Shown: positions 50,812-63,552 of the stretch, piece after piece
How positions within the stretch are numbered: position 1 is the stretch's first letter
How the letters are laid out: each line of letters begins with the position of its first letter
Assembly: GCA_013399115.1 (NCBI GenBank)
Contig: VXAA01002993.1
Location: 80,817-144,816 of the forward strand
DNA length: 64,000 bases
Source: Anseranas semipalmata
Taxonomy: Eukaryota; Chordata; Aves; Anseriformes; Anseranatidae
Direction: 5' to 3'
Notes under the pieces: generated by a model
The model's database searches: none
Told to the model about the DNA's origin: nothing
What the model saw: the letters and a program-made list of their open reading frames with translations, nothing else
Made by a program: the position numbers and the translations under genes

Positions 50812-50838
50812 NNNNNNNNNNNNNNNNNNNNNNNNNNN
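50812..50838. other. Assembly gap (27 N) in a poly-T tract
   Basis: Undetermined bases between TTTTTTTTTC on the left and TTTTTTTTT on the right. The same flanks occur at the 62262 gap, which points to a homopolymer sequencing problem. Confidence 0.99.
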
Positions 50839-51407
50839 TTTTTTTTTCCTTCTTTGCTAACATTGTATCTTATTTGACAGACAGATGGGGAACTTATTTT
50901 TAGAGATTTTTATCAACTAGCCTTTATTTTCTATCCTGTAACCTACACAGATTTGTCTGAATTTTTTAGATCTTGTTACAGGCTGAAAAGTGATGAACAT
51001 TTTCTATTGTTGCTCTTAATAAAAAAGTCTCTTTCTCCCTTCTATTATTTGTGCTGATATTGAGATTTTTCTTCCACGCTTCTGGTAATAAAACAAAAAA
51101 TCGAGTGGATTCCTTATTACTATAAACAACCTCCTAAATAAACAGGTAAGTTTCACTTATCTGTGTTCTACTCTTTTGGTAGTCTGCGACAGATCTGAAT
51201 AGAGCTGATGTATTGGAGGAAGTGAATAACACTTTCTACAGCAAAATGACATGCATCACTCACAGAAGATGTCATTCTTGAGATAGTCCTTTCTAAAAAT
51301 CGGCATTATATTGCTTTAAACTTTTTTTTTTTTTCCTCAGGATGTGAACATTATGGGTATAAGCATAGCCATTTTTAAGTCACTAAAAGATTTGTGCTTA
51401 ACTAAAC
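50839..51407. other. No recognisable feature
   Basis: Unique AT-rich sequence with a poly-T run near 51322-51334. Confidence 0.55.
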
Positions 51408-51471
51408 ATGTTGGACTGGATGATCTTGGAGGTCTTTTCCAACCTAAAAGGTTCTGTGATTCTGTGTATTT
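51408..51471 (+). mobile_element. CR1 3'-end fragment
   Basis: The CR1 terminus on the plus strand: GTTGGACTGGATGATCTTGG, AGGTCTTTTCCAACCT and a GTTCTGTGATTCTGTG tail. About 60 bases only, one of three plus-strand CR1 ends in the window. Confidence 0.88.
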
Positions 51472-54400
51472 TACCCTGCTTAGATGAAGGGTAAATGTTA
51501 CCCTGATACTCAAACTGAAAATACTTGCAAAACTTCAGATGTCACCCTTATTTCCAGTATAAATGGAAGAAAGGAAAAATTAACAACTCTGTAGCCCTTC
51601 TTCAAGTGTTGGAGGAACAATCATGATGTGGCCAGTGAACCTTAGAAGCCTTGGAGCTGTCAAGGCAATTCCAAGCAGCACCAGGCAGAAGGAGTAATGG
51701 CTCTCTCATTCTCTATTAACAAGAAATGTTGGGTAAAATTTGCTATATATTTATTAGGAGAACTGGGGAAGTAATTTGGACACACTAGCAAAGTGTACCT
51801 CCTACTTTTTAGTGCTTGCAACATGATTGTAAAGAGTTATCATCAAAATTAGCTGGCATTCTCTTAGTTCATATAAAAGGATCTCAATCAAGAGTTTTTT
51901 CAGGGTGTGCCACAGCTTGTTTACTTGACGTTGCTAGAGGGCTAAGTTGCAGCTTCCTTTATGAATTAGTAAATAACTGTCCCAGCAAGCTATGTGTGGG
52001 CCATGCAAAACTCAGCTCAAACCATCCTGTGTTGACTGATGAACTTGGAGGCTGGTCTTGTAATGGGCACATCAGACTGTTCTCCACAAGACCTTTTTGG
52101 TACAGGAATGCTGTCTTAGTTTGACTGAACAGTATTAAAAAAGAGCCGGATGCTAGTAGTTAAGATTAAACCAAAGGAACAGGCACTTTCTTTTTAATTT
52201 CAAGAAAGTAAAATAATATTTTAAGGACTCAAACTGAGTCTTCCCAGGAACTTAGTTTAAAAAGTCAATGTTGAACATACGGTATGTAGAAAGCCCAGCT
52301 GTGATTCAAACTTTTTTTTTTGTTGTTGAAGTCACTTTTAACTTTTGAAGTACCAATTAATCCATTGTACCTGAGAAAACACCAGCAAACCAGAACTGTA
52401 AGTACCCATACATTAGGTTTTATTGTAAAGCATTGTATTTGAAGTGACTCATCTGACTCATGGTGACTTCTAACAAGTGTAGTACTAATTTAGAGCAGTA
52501 AAGCAGCATGAAGTTTTGAGACTGGAATGGCTTTAACTACAGCTTTGGTGTAGCTTTAACCCAGTAAATGACCCTCAAAACACAGCAGCAATAGAATTAA
52601 AATGGTATAAGTGGAAAAGCTTTTGTTTACTGTATTTGGTAATGCAGATCTCTTCTGTCTGTGCAATGCAGGAGTAGAACTCTCATTGCCTCAATGGAAA
52701 ACAGAAAACTTGTGTATTTTTCTTTTTTTTTCTTTTTCCTTTTTTTTTTTTCCTTCAGAATAATTAATTACATGAGAAACCTATTTTACTGTTCTCTGCA
52801 AAACTTTGTGGCCTATATATTCAAAAGGTTTAGTTCATCCTTTGAACATTCTTTCTGAGACTCTGGTTTCAGAAATAGGACAGCCAAGAATGCAGTTTCT
52901 CCAACTATTTCCAACTCAGGTGAGAAGGACTGGAGGTCATAGTTTCATGAGACTTCCAGTCCAGTTCAGTTTCCTGGGTAAAGAATTTAAATCACTGTGG
53001 GCATTCAAGTACCTTAGAAGGTCCATAAGTCATTGAATTTCTTTTCTGGTTGTTCACTTCTAGCAAAATCTCAGTCACTCCTGAGTATATGTAGAGCACT
53101 TCCAGCTTGCTTCTGAGACATTTTCTCTGGTGATTCACAGCAAGGGCACAATTTAAATGTAGTGCAGTTACAACTGTTGTGAGTTTACAATTTACTTGAT
53201 GGATTTTCTTGTACTTTCAGCTTTACATTGCCTGTCTTTTAAGGTTGGTGTTTTTCTCCTTTTTCTTTTTTCTTTTTTATTTACTTGTTTTGTTTTTGTA
53301 ATAAATTTTTATCTTGTTTAGTTTCTAAATGAAAGACAACATTTTTATCTTTATATTGGTAGTATGCATAAAAAGCAATTAAGGATTTTCTGGTTTTACT
53401 TCAGGAATTTTGCAAGCTTTCTGTTATTCTGTGCCTTGTAAAATGTCTTGGTCACTGCTCTTGCACAAATAGAGAAACCTTTAAACTTGCTGAATCTGAA
53501 GGGCTGCTGCCTTGCACAGCGTATCAGCATTACTGGGCTAAGTATGCTTGTGTGTCTAGAGAAATGTAGGTGTGTGTGTAGGGGAATAACTATTTTTACA
53601 GGCATGCAGGTGCATTGGGTGTAAAAGGGAACGAGGTGAGGGTGGATTCTCTAGATGTTGAACAGGGAAACTAAAGAGGTTGCTTTCCTTCAGTAGTTTA
53701 TCTGATTAGTTTCTATGGGTTTGATGAACCTGAATGCATTTAGTTCCTCTTTACCCCTGGATGCTTTTCAAAAGTGTATACTATTTTATGTCTCTGTACT
53801 TTGCTAGCCAGTCTCAGTGAGCAGTTGAGCCCTGGGGATCCAAAGCCATGGATGAGTGGAGGAGACCAGTTCTCCTAAATTAAGTTTCTTTCTGTAGGGT
53901 GGGATTATATCTGGATGTGAGATTTTGCAGTGGAGCTGCCATTTTCGGCAAGGTAGTTTATTAATCAGCTATGTGCGAGTTTGTCTGAGCGTTGCTGCCA
54001 AACCAGCTTCTCAGCCTGAGGGAAGACTTGACACAAGTAAGCCACACTCTGCCAAGCTGCTGTGGCAGATATGCTGAATCTGCCCCATGCAAACACCATC
54101 TTTCCTGGTTTCTGTCTCACTGAGAATAAATGGATCATACAAGGGAGTAATCATTGCTTAAAACACGTTTGCTGATGTTCTGTGTGGCTGGCTGTAATCT
54201 CTGAGGTGGGAGCCATTCATACTTGGCTGGTTGTTATCTAAAAATTGCAAAATGTCAAAGCTGAAGCTGCAGAGATGCTGCATAGGGATCAGCTGCTTGC
54301 TGCAACTTTGATCTTGTATCAGCTGGTAAATGTTTGGCATGCCCACAGTAGCTAAGTATAGGGAAATGCTTCATTAAGTTAAAAGCTGTGGATAAAGAAG

Positions 54401-57400
54401 TGAAATAACTGTGGGCTTCTGTGACTATGCAGCTTTGTAATTAATTGAAGTATCCTTCCGCTGTCACTTTAATGGTCCTGCCCTTTTTTAATGAAGTGTC
54501 CTTTGCTACCACGCTTTTTCTCTGAAGATCACCCACACTGAGCTGCAGGCTCCAGGCAGGTGTTGCTAAGGCCTTGAGGGACCTAAGTCCCTGAGCCTCA
54601 GTCACCTGGCCCACCCAGCACTGGAGCATGAAGGAAAGCTGTTATCCCACTCCATGCTGGTGGGCAAGATCCAAATGTCACCAGTGTCATCATGCTACAG
54701 ATCAAGTGATAAAGGGAAAGCATAAATGCCTTTCTTCTTCTTGCCCTTCCTCTTCTATTTCCACATTTTAATCGATTTTCGTTTCCTTGCACCTTCCCTC
54801 ACAAAGACCCCCCCATTTCCATCAGCACAGCAATCCTTCAGCCACCTGGAAACAGTGCTGCTTCTGTAAGAGATGTTCTGCCTTTTGGGCAGAGACACTG
54901 GAAAACCAAACACACAGTGCTGGTGGGTGTGTGGCCAGTGCATGGGTCACAGAGTGCCTGGAATTTCCAGTGGAGATTTCAAGATATTGCTTTCCAGTTC
55001 CAGCATGAGATGAAAAATGACTTTGCAGCAGAAAACTTTCTGTAGTTAAAATCAACTTTATGAAAACCAGAATTCCAGCTTCTCATCAGCAATAGCTGAA
55101 AAAATAAAATTCTCTATGATGATGGCAGGGACCATAAAATGCGTGGAAAGAAAACACATTCATCCTGGTGCCTGTGGGACCATGTAGTGTGTGTTTGCTC
55201 AGGTTTATGAACTGCCTCACACTTCATTGATATGGCTTCAGTGTGCTCATTAAGCTAAAGAAATTCAATGCTTTTTCAATTTTCTCCAAAAAAGCCTAAC
55301 TTATTCCTCAGTCAAGTACTGACATTGGTGGAAAAAATAGCTTTTGAATGTCTGTGTGAAAGACTTTCTGTGGTCAGATCAGGTTTCTTCTCCTGTTACT
55401 CTTTCACTTTTGCACACAGACTTACCCTAAAGGCTGCCTGTTCTCCATGATGGTGTGAGTTACTAATTACCATTGGCAAGGTACATGTCTACATATTTTC
55501 CTGAATTGTTTATTGCTTTGGGTTTAGATTGTGCTATTTTAGCATGCATCAGGCACGTATGAGCTTTTAAAGAGATTTTTTGGTTTATCTGAATCAATGT
55601 ACTAATGCTCCAAGTCACAGTGTAAATCTACCTGCAAAAGTGTGATGATCAACTGTTCAACAGTTCAAGTGACTGTTGAACATAGAGTCTTTACAGAAGC
55701 AGTGTGAGGAGGTGATTGGTCACTACTACATCCAAAGGCAATAACTAGAAACCAAGCACTGTATGGGGATATTAAGCATAGATGGCAACGAATGTGGAAA
55801 ATTTACATTGCTTCAAGGTTTCTTGCTTTCCTTCTGATACTGTCTGGACTGATGTCTGCCACTATTTGTGAATTGACTGAGGTCAGAAAAATTCTCTAGA
55901 CTTCAGATTAATGGTATCTGTCATTAATGTTGCCTTTGACTTGCTTTTTCATCAAGATGCTGATTCTCACTGTGCAGCTGGTTCCCAGGAGTACTGTAAG
56001 GCAGCAGTTCTGAAAGAAAGAGGCTTTGAATGGTCTGGCCCTTCTGGACAAGTCTCTTTTTGTCACAGGCATCAGCCCATGTAACCACTTCCATTGACTT
56101 ATTCTCTGTTCTTCTGATCTACCATTTAGTCTTCTTCCAAGCAGGGGATCTGATAGTTGTGAGGGTTTATATAGATGCCTTCTACCAAATCATGGGTATG
56201 TTCCATATTAAAATGTACTTCAACAGAAGTATCACAGTCCTTGTAAGGACATAATTTGTGATTCAAATTATGTAGTTCTATTTGTACTAGGAAATACTCT
56301 GGATCTTCATGTGCTGCATCTTTTGAAGAGTCAGCTTCAAAGATGTTCTTGAATCAGGGACTGTTTTATAAGTAAATATCTGGTGGGAGCTAATGATAAG
56401 TTCATTTAGAAAAAGCTTATTTCTGCTGCAGTGTTGTGGGAATAGAGTTTTTGTGTGAGCATTAATACTCATAATCAGGAAGACTGAGAAGGAATCTAAT
56501 CCTTGGCATTTCTTAGGCACATTTGAGTGATCAAAAGGGATTGCAGATATTATGGCTTCTTTGTGTCATGCAAATCATGTCAATTAAATGAATTAGGAGT
56601 CTGAGCAACTCAAGTAAGGATAGAACAGCCTGTCTGTGTACTTAATATACAGTTACTTAGAGGGCCACAAGAAGATGTGCCTGCAGCAGCAACAGTGGTA
56701 ACATGAGGAGGAATAAATTCCTGAGCATTGATTTGGATGACTCCAGACCTGACTGTGGTCCCTGTATACCTGTAAGTCAAGACATACTAGCACTAGTAGC
56801 TGTTTGTAGCCAGGGTCTTACTCAGATGGCTCCTGCTTACCAGAGGAGTAAGAAATATATACTGACTTCCAGCCAGAGATATTGTTCCATCCCTGATGAG
56901 GACCAGGGATAATGATACTTTGCTGTTAACACCATATTTAATTAGAGTCATTATGGCATGGGAAATTAAAACACTGCAGAATAATTTAATTTTGAATGTC
57001 TGGAGAGCTGAAATAACAGTAATCCAAAGTTTTGTGGGCTTTGGTTTATTATATGACTTAAAGAGAAGAACTGACCCATGAATTCAGTTTTGGATCCCAA
57101 ACCCCATGGAGTTCTGACCTTATTCCCAATCTGGATCCCATTCTCAGCACTGTAATTTGCAGCAATCAATTAATCTACGGCTAGGTTTCTTTACATTTAT
57201 ATCTAGCCAGAACTTACAAAATAATCTTTGAATAAACAAAGAATAAAGTAATTTACCTGAATTTTAAAACTTCATGGACTTGAAAGGTAAAAGCCTAGGG
57301 GTATAGGGCTATACTACTGCAAAAAGGTATCACATGGGTGAGATTTGTTGGGCTGTAATTTAAAGACCCATGTGACCGTGACAGATTTTGTTACCTCCAT

Positions 57401-58984
57401 TATTGCTCCAGAGGTACTGTGGTCACTCTAATTGATGGTACTGTGCATGCCAGCACCACTCTATCCTTTGTATATGAAGGGTGTAATTCATCTGAACATC
57501 TACAATACAGATTTCTACACAAGCTATTCACCCTCATCACCTGTAGGAGGAAAATGGGCATTTCTGGATATAATTTATTCCATTTTAAAGCAATATCTAT
57601 GGTAAGAGAAATCAGGTGATTATGATCTAGACAAGTGTAAATATCTACATTTGACCAGGTGAAGTTCATCTAAGGCCTTTGGTTTCATTTGCATCATAAG
57701 CCAAACCCTGAGCTTATATTCTAAAGAGACAAATAATTATTTTAAAGTAAATGAAGACTTCCTAAACATTGAACACTACTTGTCCTTGCTTTAGTGATGT
57801 GGCTTGCATTTACTTCTAACAGCAGCATTATCTGGGAAACAAATTATACAATTTTGTTGCAAGCCTAAAGCATTTTCCACAAGTTTTTTCAGTGTATTTG
57901 GGATGCTAAGGGAGAAGACAACACAGACATTTCATGGATTACTATTCCAGCCAATACATGGAAGACTGTTCTGAGGAACATTAAAACGGTACTTAAGTTT
58001 TACTATATTCAATAGTCAAAAAAAAAAGAAATGAGCAAAAATGAGAGGGTAAATAACAAGAGGCAAGAAAGTAAATATCTGGAATGAAAATTAAGAATGT
58101 GTCCAGGAGATATCAAAATGGAAATGTGCATTTGAGTTTAGTCAGGTGACATGTGATATGTCAATATACTAGTTATGCAAAATGAAAAGTCAACTTTCTT
58201 AGCACTGTAAGTGCTCAGAAAACTGTTGAGACTCATAACTTCATGATTTAAGCAGGAAAACTTATCATATTAAAAATGAATACATAAAAATGTTACCTCA
58301 AAATACTGCATTTAAAATGCATGCCACAGAGCCTTTGAACTAGTAAGAGATTATGCTTAAGCGGCTTCTGAATCAATTTAGCATATTGCAAAAGCGGGAA
58401 CAAAGCCCATTTAAACAAGTTTGGGTATTTTGTCTTTATTCATGCCTTTTAAAAATCTTTCCTAATCAATATACAAAAAATCGTCAAATGAAAGCAAAAG
58501 TGAATTTTTGTTATGGTATGAATACATATTGGATAAAATCATTAACAACAGTGATGCACATGGGATTTAGGAGACAGCTTACAGAGAATATTTTGTCACT
58601 GATAATATTTTGGTGAACTTCACGTCCTCTGAGGAAAATTGATTACATTTGCTGAATGGAAATGCTATGCCTTCTGGAGGCTCCTAAATGAAGACATTTT
58701 TTTCCCCAGATGAACTTAACATATGTGAAAGCTCCACCATGAAGTCAGGTTGCTGAAGTCCTCTTCAGCACACTTTCATGGACAAAGTAAATAGACCTTT
58801 TCCTGCAAAGTTTTCCTAGCCTGTCTTTTGGTGCAGAGGTGGAAACACGCATTGGGATCTATAGCCATCTACTTTGTGGACTTCATATTAAGACTGGTTA
58901 CAAAGGTGACAATTAGTGTTGACAGCAGGCAGGTTTCTAATAATCAGCAGCTAGCTTGAGATCACACACTGCTCTTGTTTAAAA
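51472..58984. other. Long unique stretch without a recognised gene
   Basis: Contains T-rich tracts near 52312, 52722-52752 and 53255-53290, a pair of AP-1-like words at 52445-52460, and an 11-bp perfect inverted repeat at 55654-55682. Open frames reach about 102 codons (51816-52124) and none is recognisable. Confidence 0.5.
52445..52460. promoter_or_regulatory. Two AP-1-type sites one turn apart
   Basis: TGACTCA occurs at 52445-52451 and again at 52454-52460, 9 bp apart start to start. TGACTCA is the classical AP-1 (Fos/Jun) site. Single copies occur elsewhere in the window by chance; the close pair is less expected. Any regulatory role is inference. Confidence 0.25.
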
Positions 58985-59028
58985 ACAACAACAAAAACAA
59001 ACAAACAAACAAACAAACAAAAAACAAA
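58985..59028. repeat. (CAAA)n microsatellite
   Basis: CAAA units after a short CAA stretch; the reverse-strand equivalent of the (GTTT)n at 36.1 kb. Confidence 0.95.
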
Positions 59029-59507
59029 AGCAGATACAAAAGATTTCAGGCCCTATTAGCAATCCTTTGTGCTAGCTTGTCTTTCTGGCCTGAGATGGAT
59101 ATAATTTATTACATAACTTGAGATACTATTTGAGAATTGTTAACCTGGAAAAGCTAAGCAACTGAATCCAGAAACCAGATGGCCAGCATATTCTAGAACT
59201 TGGTCTCTAAGTCAGGCCCTGAAATTTGGAAAGTCTGGGACTGGGCTTCTTTATTTAGAGCAAATAACTGGTGCAAATCCACAGAGCAGATTCTAGGACA
59301 TAAATAAGTTGACATTACAGTTGGCTAGTACAGGGGGCACATACTACTCATCTAAACAGCATCTTAAGAGATGAAAGTATTCAGTGGTATAAATAGAGGC
59401 TGAAATCTAGAGCAGTCAGCACTCTGCACTTTCCTTTCTTTTTCTTTTTGACAAACTATATTATTAATCATATTAAGTTGCTCTTCTTTGCTTCTGATTC
59501 TGCAGGT
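59029..59507. other. No recognisable feature
   Basis: Unique sequence between two microsatellites. Confidence 0.55.
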
Positions 59508-59508
59508 T

Positions 59509-59541
<33 letters not shown>

Positions 59542-59550
59542 TTTTTTTTT
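59508..59550. repeat. (TC)n followed by poly-T
   Basis: About 12 TC units followed by about 18 T. The overlapping frames rich in Ser/Leu/Phe or Arg/Glu/Lys are by-products. Confidence 0.95.
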
Positions 59551-61896
59551 CTCTCTGTCCCATTTCCTTCCACCTGCAGTGGAAAAGAAATCTGAATGTT
59601 GGTTTGATGTGTTTTCATTTTTTTTTTTCCCCTCCTCTTTCCCATTGCATTCAGCAGATGTCATTCCTGGCTCCCTGAGGTTCATTTGGATTTTCAAAGG
59701 GGCATCCCATCACTGAAAACATTCTGCTCACCAGCTGCAGAGCAGAAAAGGGAAGAAGACTATTACAATATCCTGACAGACAAAGGTGCAACTAAATTAA
59801 CAGCTTCAATAGCCATGTGGAGTTTCTAACTCTACAGGTCAATGCAGGCCATGTAAAATTCCACGTGTCTGACTTTCTACTGTCACACTGAGATATTCTT
59901 ACCAGCAAAATTACAAATTCTTTTCCTGTGCACTGTTTGTAAGTGTTGCTAAATTGGATGGCACTTCTAGCTAACAGGTGGAGTGCTTGCTTTGTTGCGG
60001 TGCACTCAGTTGGCACTGTAGAAAGAATAAACAATATTCTAAAAATATTCTATAAAAATATTATATTCTCATTTGGTGACAGTGAAGGACTTACTATGTT
60101 ATAAAACAAGAACCAGTGTGGAAAAAGGCAACATGACAAATCTGGTAAGAATGACTGAGTGACATAAAAGTATAGGATTTTTAAATAGTCATATAAACTA
60201 TGTTTACTGTCTCCTTCAAACTGGTATTGAAGATTGCTGACACACTAAAGGAGCCGTGATTTTCCTTTTGGGTAGCTGAGATAACCCGTTTCTAAGGGTT
60301 AGCATATCTTTCAGTACTGGTACTGTTAGGTATAGAGTATTAAAATACTGGGAGTTGTTCACAGAAAGAGGAAACCTCTTAGCAGACCAGTCTCCACCTA
60401 TGTAGCTGATTGCATTTGCTTGATGCAAATGATAAATGATAAAACCGACATTTCTGCAGCTTTTGGAGATTTAAAGTCCTTTGGTCAGAGCAGTATGTCA
60501 CCTTTTCCTGACAGTAAATACAGGCAGTTCAACAGTGAAAACTCCCTCAGATTAGCTTTCATTTTTTTTTCTGCTGAAAGAGTATGTGGTGCAGCGGCAG
60601 GGTGAGACTCAAACTCTTCCGTGTGCAAGCCATTATGCCTTTGTAAATAAAAGTTGAGCTAGCTTAATCCCTGGTGAACTAAATGTGAACTACATCATGG
60701 TTACATGGGGGAAAGAGCCTGCATATGAGAAGTTAACACAGGGTAGGTAGTCTGAAATCCTATGGTTACTCATTCATGTTTTCATAGCCAGTGCCAAAGG
60801 CTGCTTGATGGACCTAACAAAATGGCAAGGGTGCTTGACCTCTGCTAACTACCAGGAAGATGCCAGTGACCAAAGGTAGTAATGAAATCACAGTAAATTA
60901 CCAAACTTTAAATGTGGGCATTATGAAACTAGGAAATTGTCTGCATCCAGGGATGCCTGCACAAAACCATCACAACCTGTTCTGCACAACCTGAGGAGGG
61001 AAGAGCTGAGTGGGCACCATGCATGGCTTGTGCAGCTAACTGGGACCAGAATTCCAGTGGATCCTCCTGTGCTTGTAGCTGCTGTGGCAAGGGCACAGCT
61101 TGAGCGGCTGTGACATGCATTAAAACACACCTCTCTGAGCTGTGCTACTGCAAGAAGACCCTTGGCACATCTACAGTTTTTTGACAAGGCAGTGCATTTT
61201 CTACCCTCTGTCGACAGCTGTAAGTGTTAAGGTTAAAAATTAACAGTGGCTTAGGCATGAAATGAGATCCAGCCTACTATTTCAACCCTGCAGTCTTATA
61301 CACGTGAATCAGCCAATACATATGGATCTAGTTGCAATTTTTCATTAGTTTATTATTTATATTGAGAGATATTTTTTTTCAATACGCTTGTGCTGAAACA
61401 CATTGTTTCAACATGTGTGAAGAATTATGCAGTCATTGATTTCCTTCTTCCCCAAACTTATAAAAAATAATATTATTTTCCAAGCCATTTTGTTTACGTC
61501 AGTACAACATGGAGAATACCTGATTCTCTGTTCCATTTGCTTACTGTTTCACAGTGAAAATGTTTTTCCTTGAACTTCATGAACAAAAAGATAAAGTGAA
61601 AATGTATTTTCTTCAACTTTAAGGATTTATGTAACTTCCTTGGATTCAGGATTTTGTTAAATAACTGAGAAAATGAATTGTAATTTTGGAAACAATGATA
61701 GTGCTTGAAGGAGAGACTCAAACAGTTTCTTTGTGCCTAGTTTTAATTCACAGAAAGAGGTAAAGGAGAAAAAATCACCAAAAAATATAGCAGCTAAGAG
61801 AAAGAGACTATGGGGAGGAAAGAGCATCAGATAGACAATACAAGCAATGGTGACAAAAGAAAACACTTGAAACGTAAGGAATTAAGGTTTTGGAAC
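59551..61896. other. Unique sequence, no recognised gene
   Basis: Frames of up to 88 codons with no recognisable domain and no transposon remains. Confidence 0.5.
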
Positions 61897-62298
61897 TGTT
61901 CTGGGTCTGGCTGGGATTGAGTTAATTTCCTTCACAGCAGCCTGCATGATGCTTTATTTTAGATTTGTGACTGAACAGCATTGGTAACACATCACTGATT
62001 GCTGAACGGTGCTTGCACGGCCTCAAGGCTTTCTGTGTTTCTCACTCTGCTCCCAAGAGAGCAGTCTGTGGGTGGGCAAGAGGCTAGGAGGGGACACAGC
62101 AGGTACAGCTGACCTGAGCCGACCAAAGAGATATTCCATACTCTACAATATCTTGCTCAACAGTAGAACTGTGGGGAGTCTTTCCAGAGCAGTTGTTGCT
62201 TGGAGACCGGCAATTGGTCTGCTGGTGAATGGTTGCCTTTGCATCTCTTGTTTGTTTTTTCNNNNNNNNNNNNNNNNNNNNNNTTTTTTTTCTTCCGT
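61897..62298 (+). mobile_element. Diverged solo LTR, same family as the 32.4-kb LTR
   Basis: Starts TGTTCTGGGTCTGGCTGGGA, clearly related to the start of the LTR at 32440, and shares the middle block AGCTGACC..GACCAAAG.GATATTCCATAC (62108-62141). It continues to a T-rich tract that holds a 22-base gap (62262-62283), then becomes unrecognisable; the expected ...CCAC.ACA end is not found, so the right edge near 62298 is approximate and the 3' end is lost or too diverged. No internal retroviral sequence lies on either side. The middle diverges enough from the 32.4-kb LTR to suggest a separate insertion from another subfamily. Confidence 0.8.
62262..62283. other. Assembly gap (22 N) in the T-rich part of the LTR
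   Basis: Flanked by TTTGTTTTTTC and TTTTTTTTT. The matching tract of the other family member is a long CTTT array, so a simple-repeat expansion may be hidden here. Confidence 0.99.
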
Positions 62299-63523
62299 GT
62301 GTAACCTATTGTTAGACGCCTCACATCAAAGAAGAGCAGGTTGCTCAGTAAAGAACCTGAGAATGCCAAACAGCTTACACTGATAGTAAAACACTCATCA
62401 GTATACAGGTGAATAAGTATGCTACATTGGTTCCATGCAGATCACAGCACTACAAGATGCATTTACTTTACAACAGGCATTGGCCTAAGGGTATTATCTC
62501 TGCCCTTGTCTTAGACCAAGTGATGGGGAGTGGAGCTGGTCTACACCACTGAAGGCTGTTGAAGAGAGTGATCCTGATGTAACCTTTGGCCCAACAGGTT
62601 CCTATGGCTTTGCTGGAAGATATGCCTGCAGTGGATCAGCGTGTGCCTTCTTCTTGAGTCCATCTACTAACCGTTCACTGTGGAGTTGAAAGGATATGTA
62701 TGCTGACCAGGTATGACTAGTCATTAGTTCTTCTACCCATTTCAGTACAGACATACATTAACATGAAGAAAGCAAGGACCAAAAAGGACCAAATACAGCT
62801 TCTGGTAAACAAGAATCATGGTTGTGAGCAGAATACAGAGACAGAAAGTTTTGCAGTGTTTTGGAGAAAAAGAAATGCAGGTAAAGAAGGATAACATTAT
62901 ACATCAATCATATACTATCTCCAGAAAATAGGGACAGCAAAGACAGATCTAAATGCTTTGTAAAGCCTGATGGATAGCTGGAGAGCTGATGTTGGAAGAC
63001 TTAAGAACCGATAAGACTTTTCTATTTTTGCCCTGCAGGATTAGATTTTTGACATAGATATATTACTTGTAAATTTTATTAGAGAGGTAAATATTATCAG
63101 GTTTTTACTTACCCAGTAAAGATTAAGAAAAAACTGCTGTGAACACTGACAAAGCTTATTTCATCTTAAATTAAATAGAATGACAAATAGAAGTTGGTCA
63201 CCAAGTAAGTTTTTTTTTTTTTTTAATTTCAAAGGAAAACTGAGAAAACTTGGAACCTTTTAGCTAAAGATGCAAATGTTTTATAGAGTTTATATTGAAT
63301 TTATGTAGAAAAGATTTTGAGGTGTACATGAGAGACTATACAGAAAGTATAGCAGTGGGGTGAGAATTTCCTAATCCATCTCTGTTTAAATCATGTCTTG
63401 TTAGCTACACAGAGACCTACAGACCAAAATCTGACACAATTTTCTTAAAATATTGGCCAATGAAATACAGTTTATTTGCCTTAATTTTCATTTTTGTCAA
63501 CATACCATTTCAGATTTTTTAAT
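62299..63523. other. No recognisable feature
   Basis: Unique sequence with a poly-T run near 63209-63224; no frame of note. Confidence 0.5.
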
Positions 63524-63552
63524 TTTATTTATTTATTTATTTATTTATTTAT
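63524..63552. repeat. (TTTA)n microsatellite
   Basis: ATTT units, uninterrupted for about seven copies. Confidence 0.95.

Noticed and set aside
59364..59697. Arg/Glu/Lys-rich frames
   Set aside because: Translations of the (TC)n and poly-T tract.
62009..62383. 124-codon plus-strand frame
   Set aside because: Runs through the LTR and its gap; not a gene.
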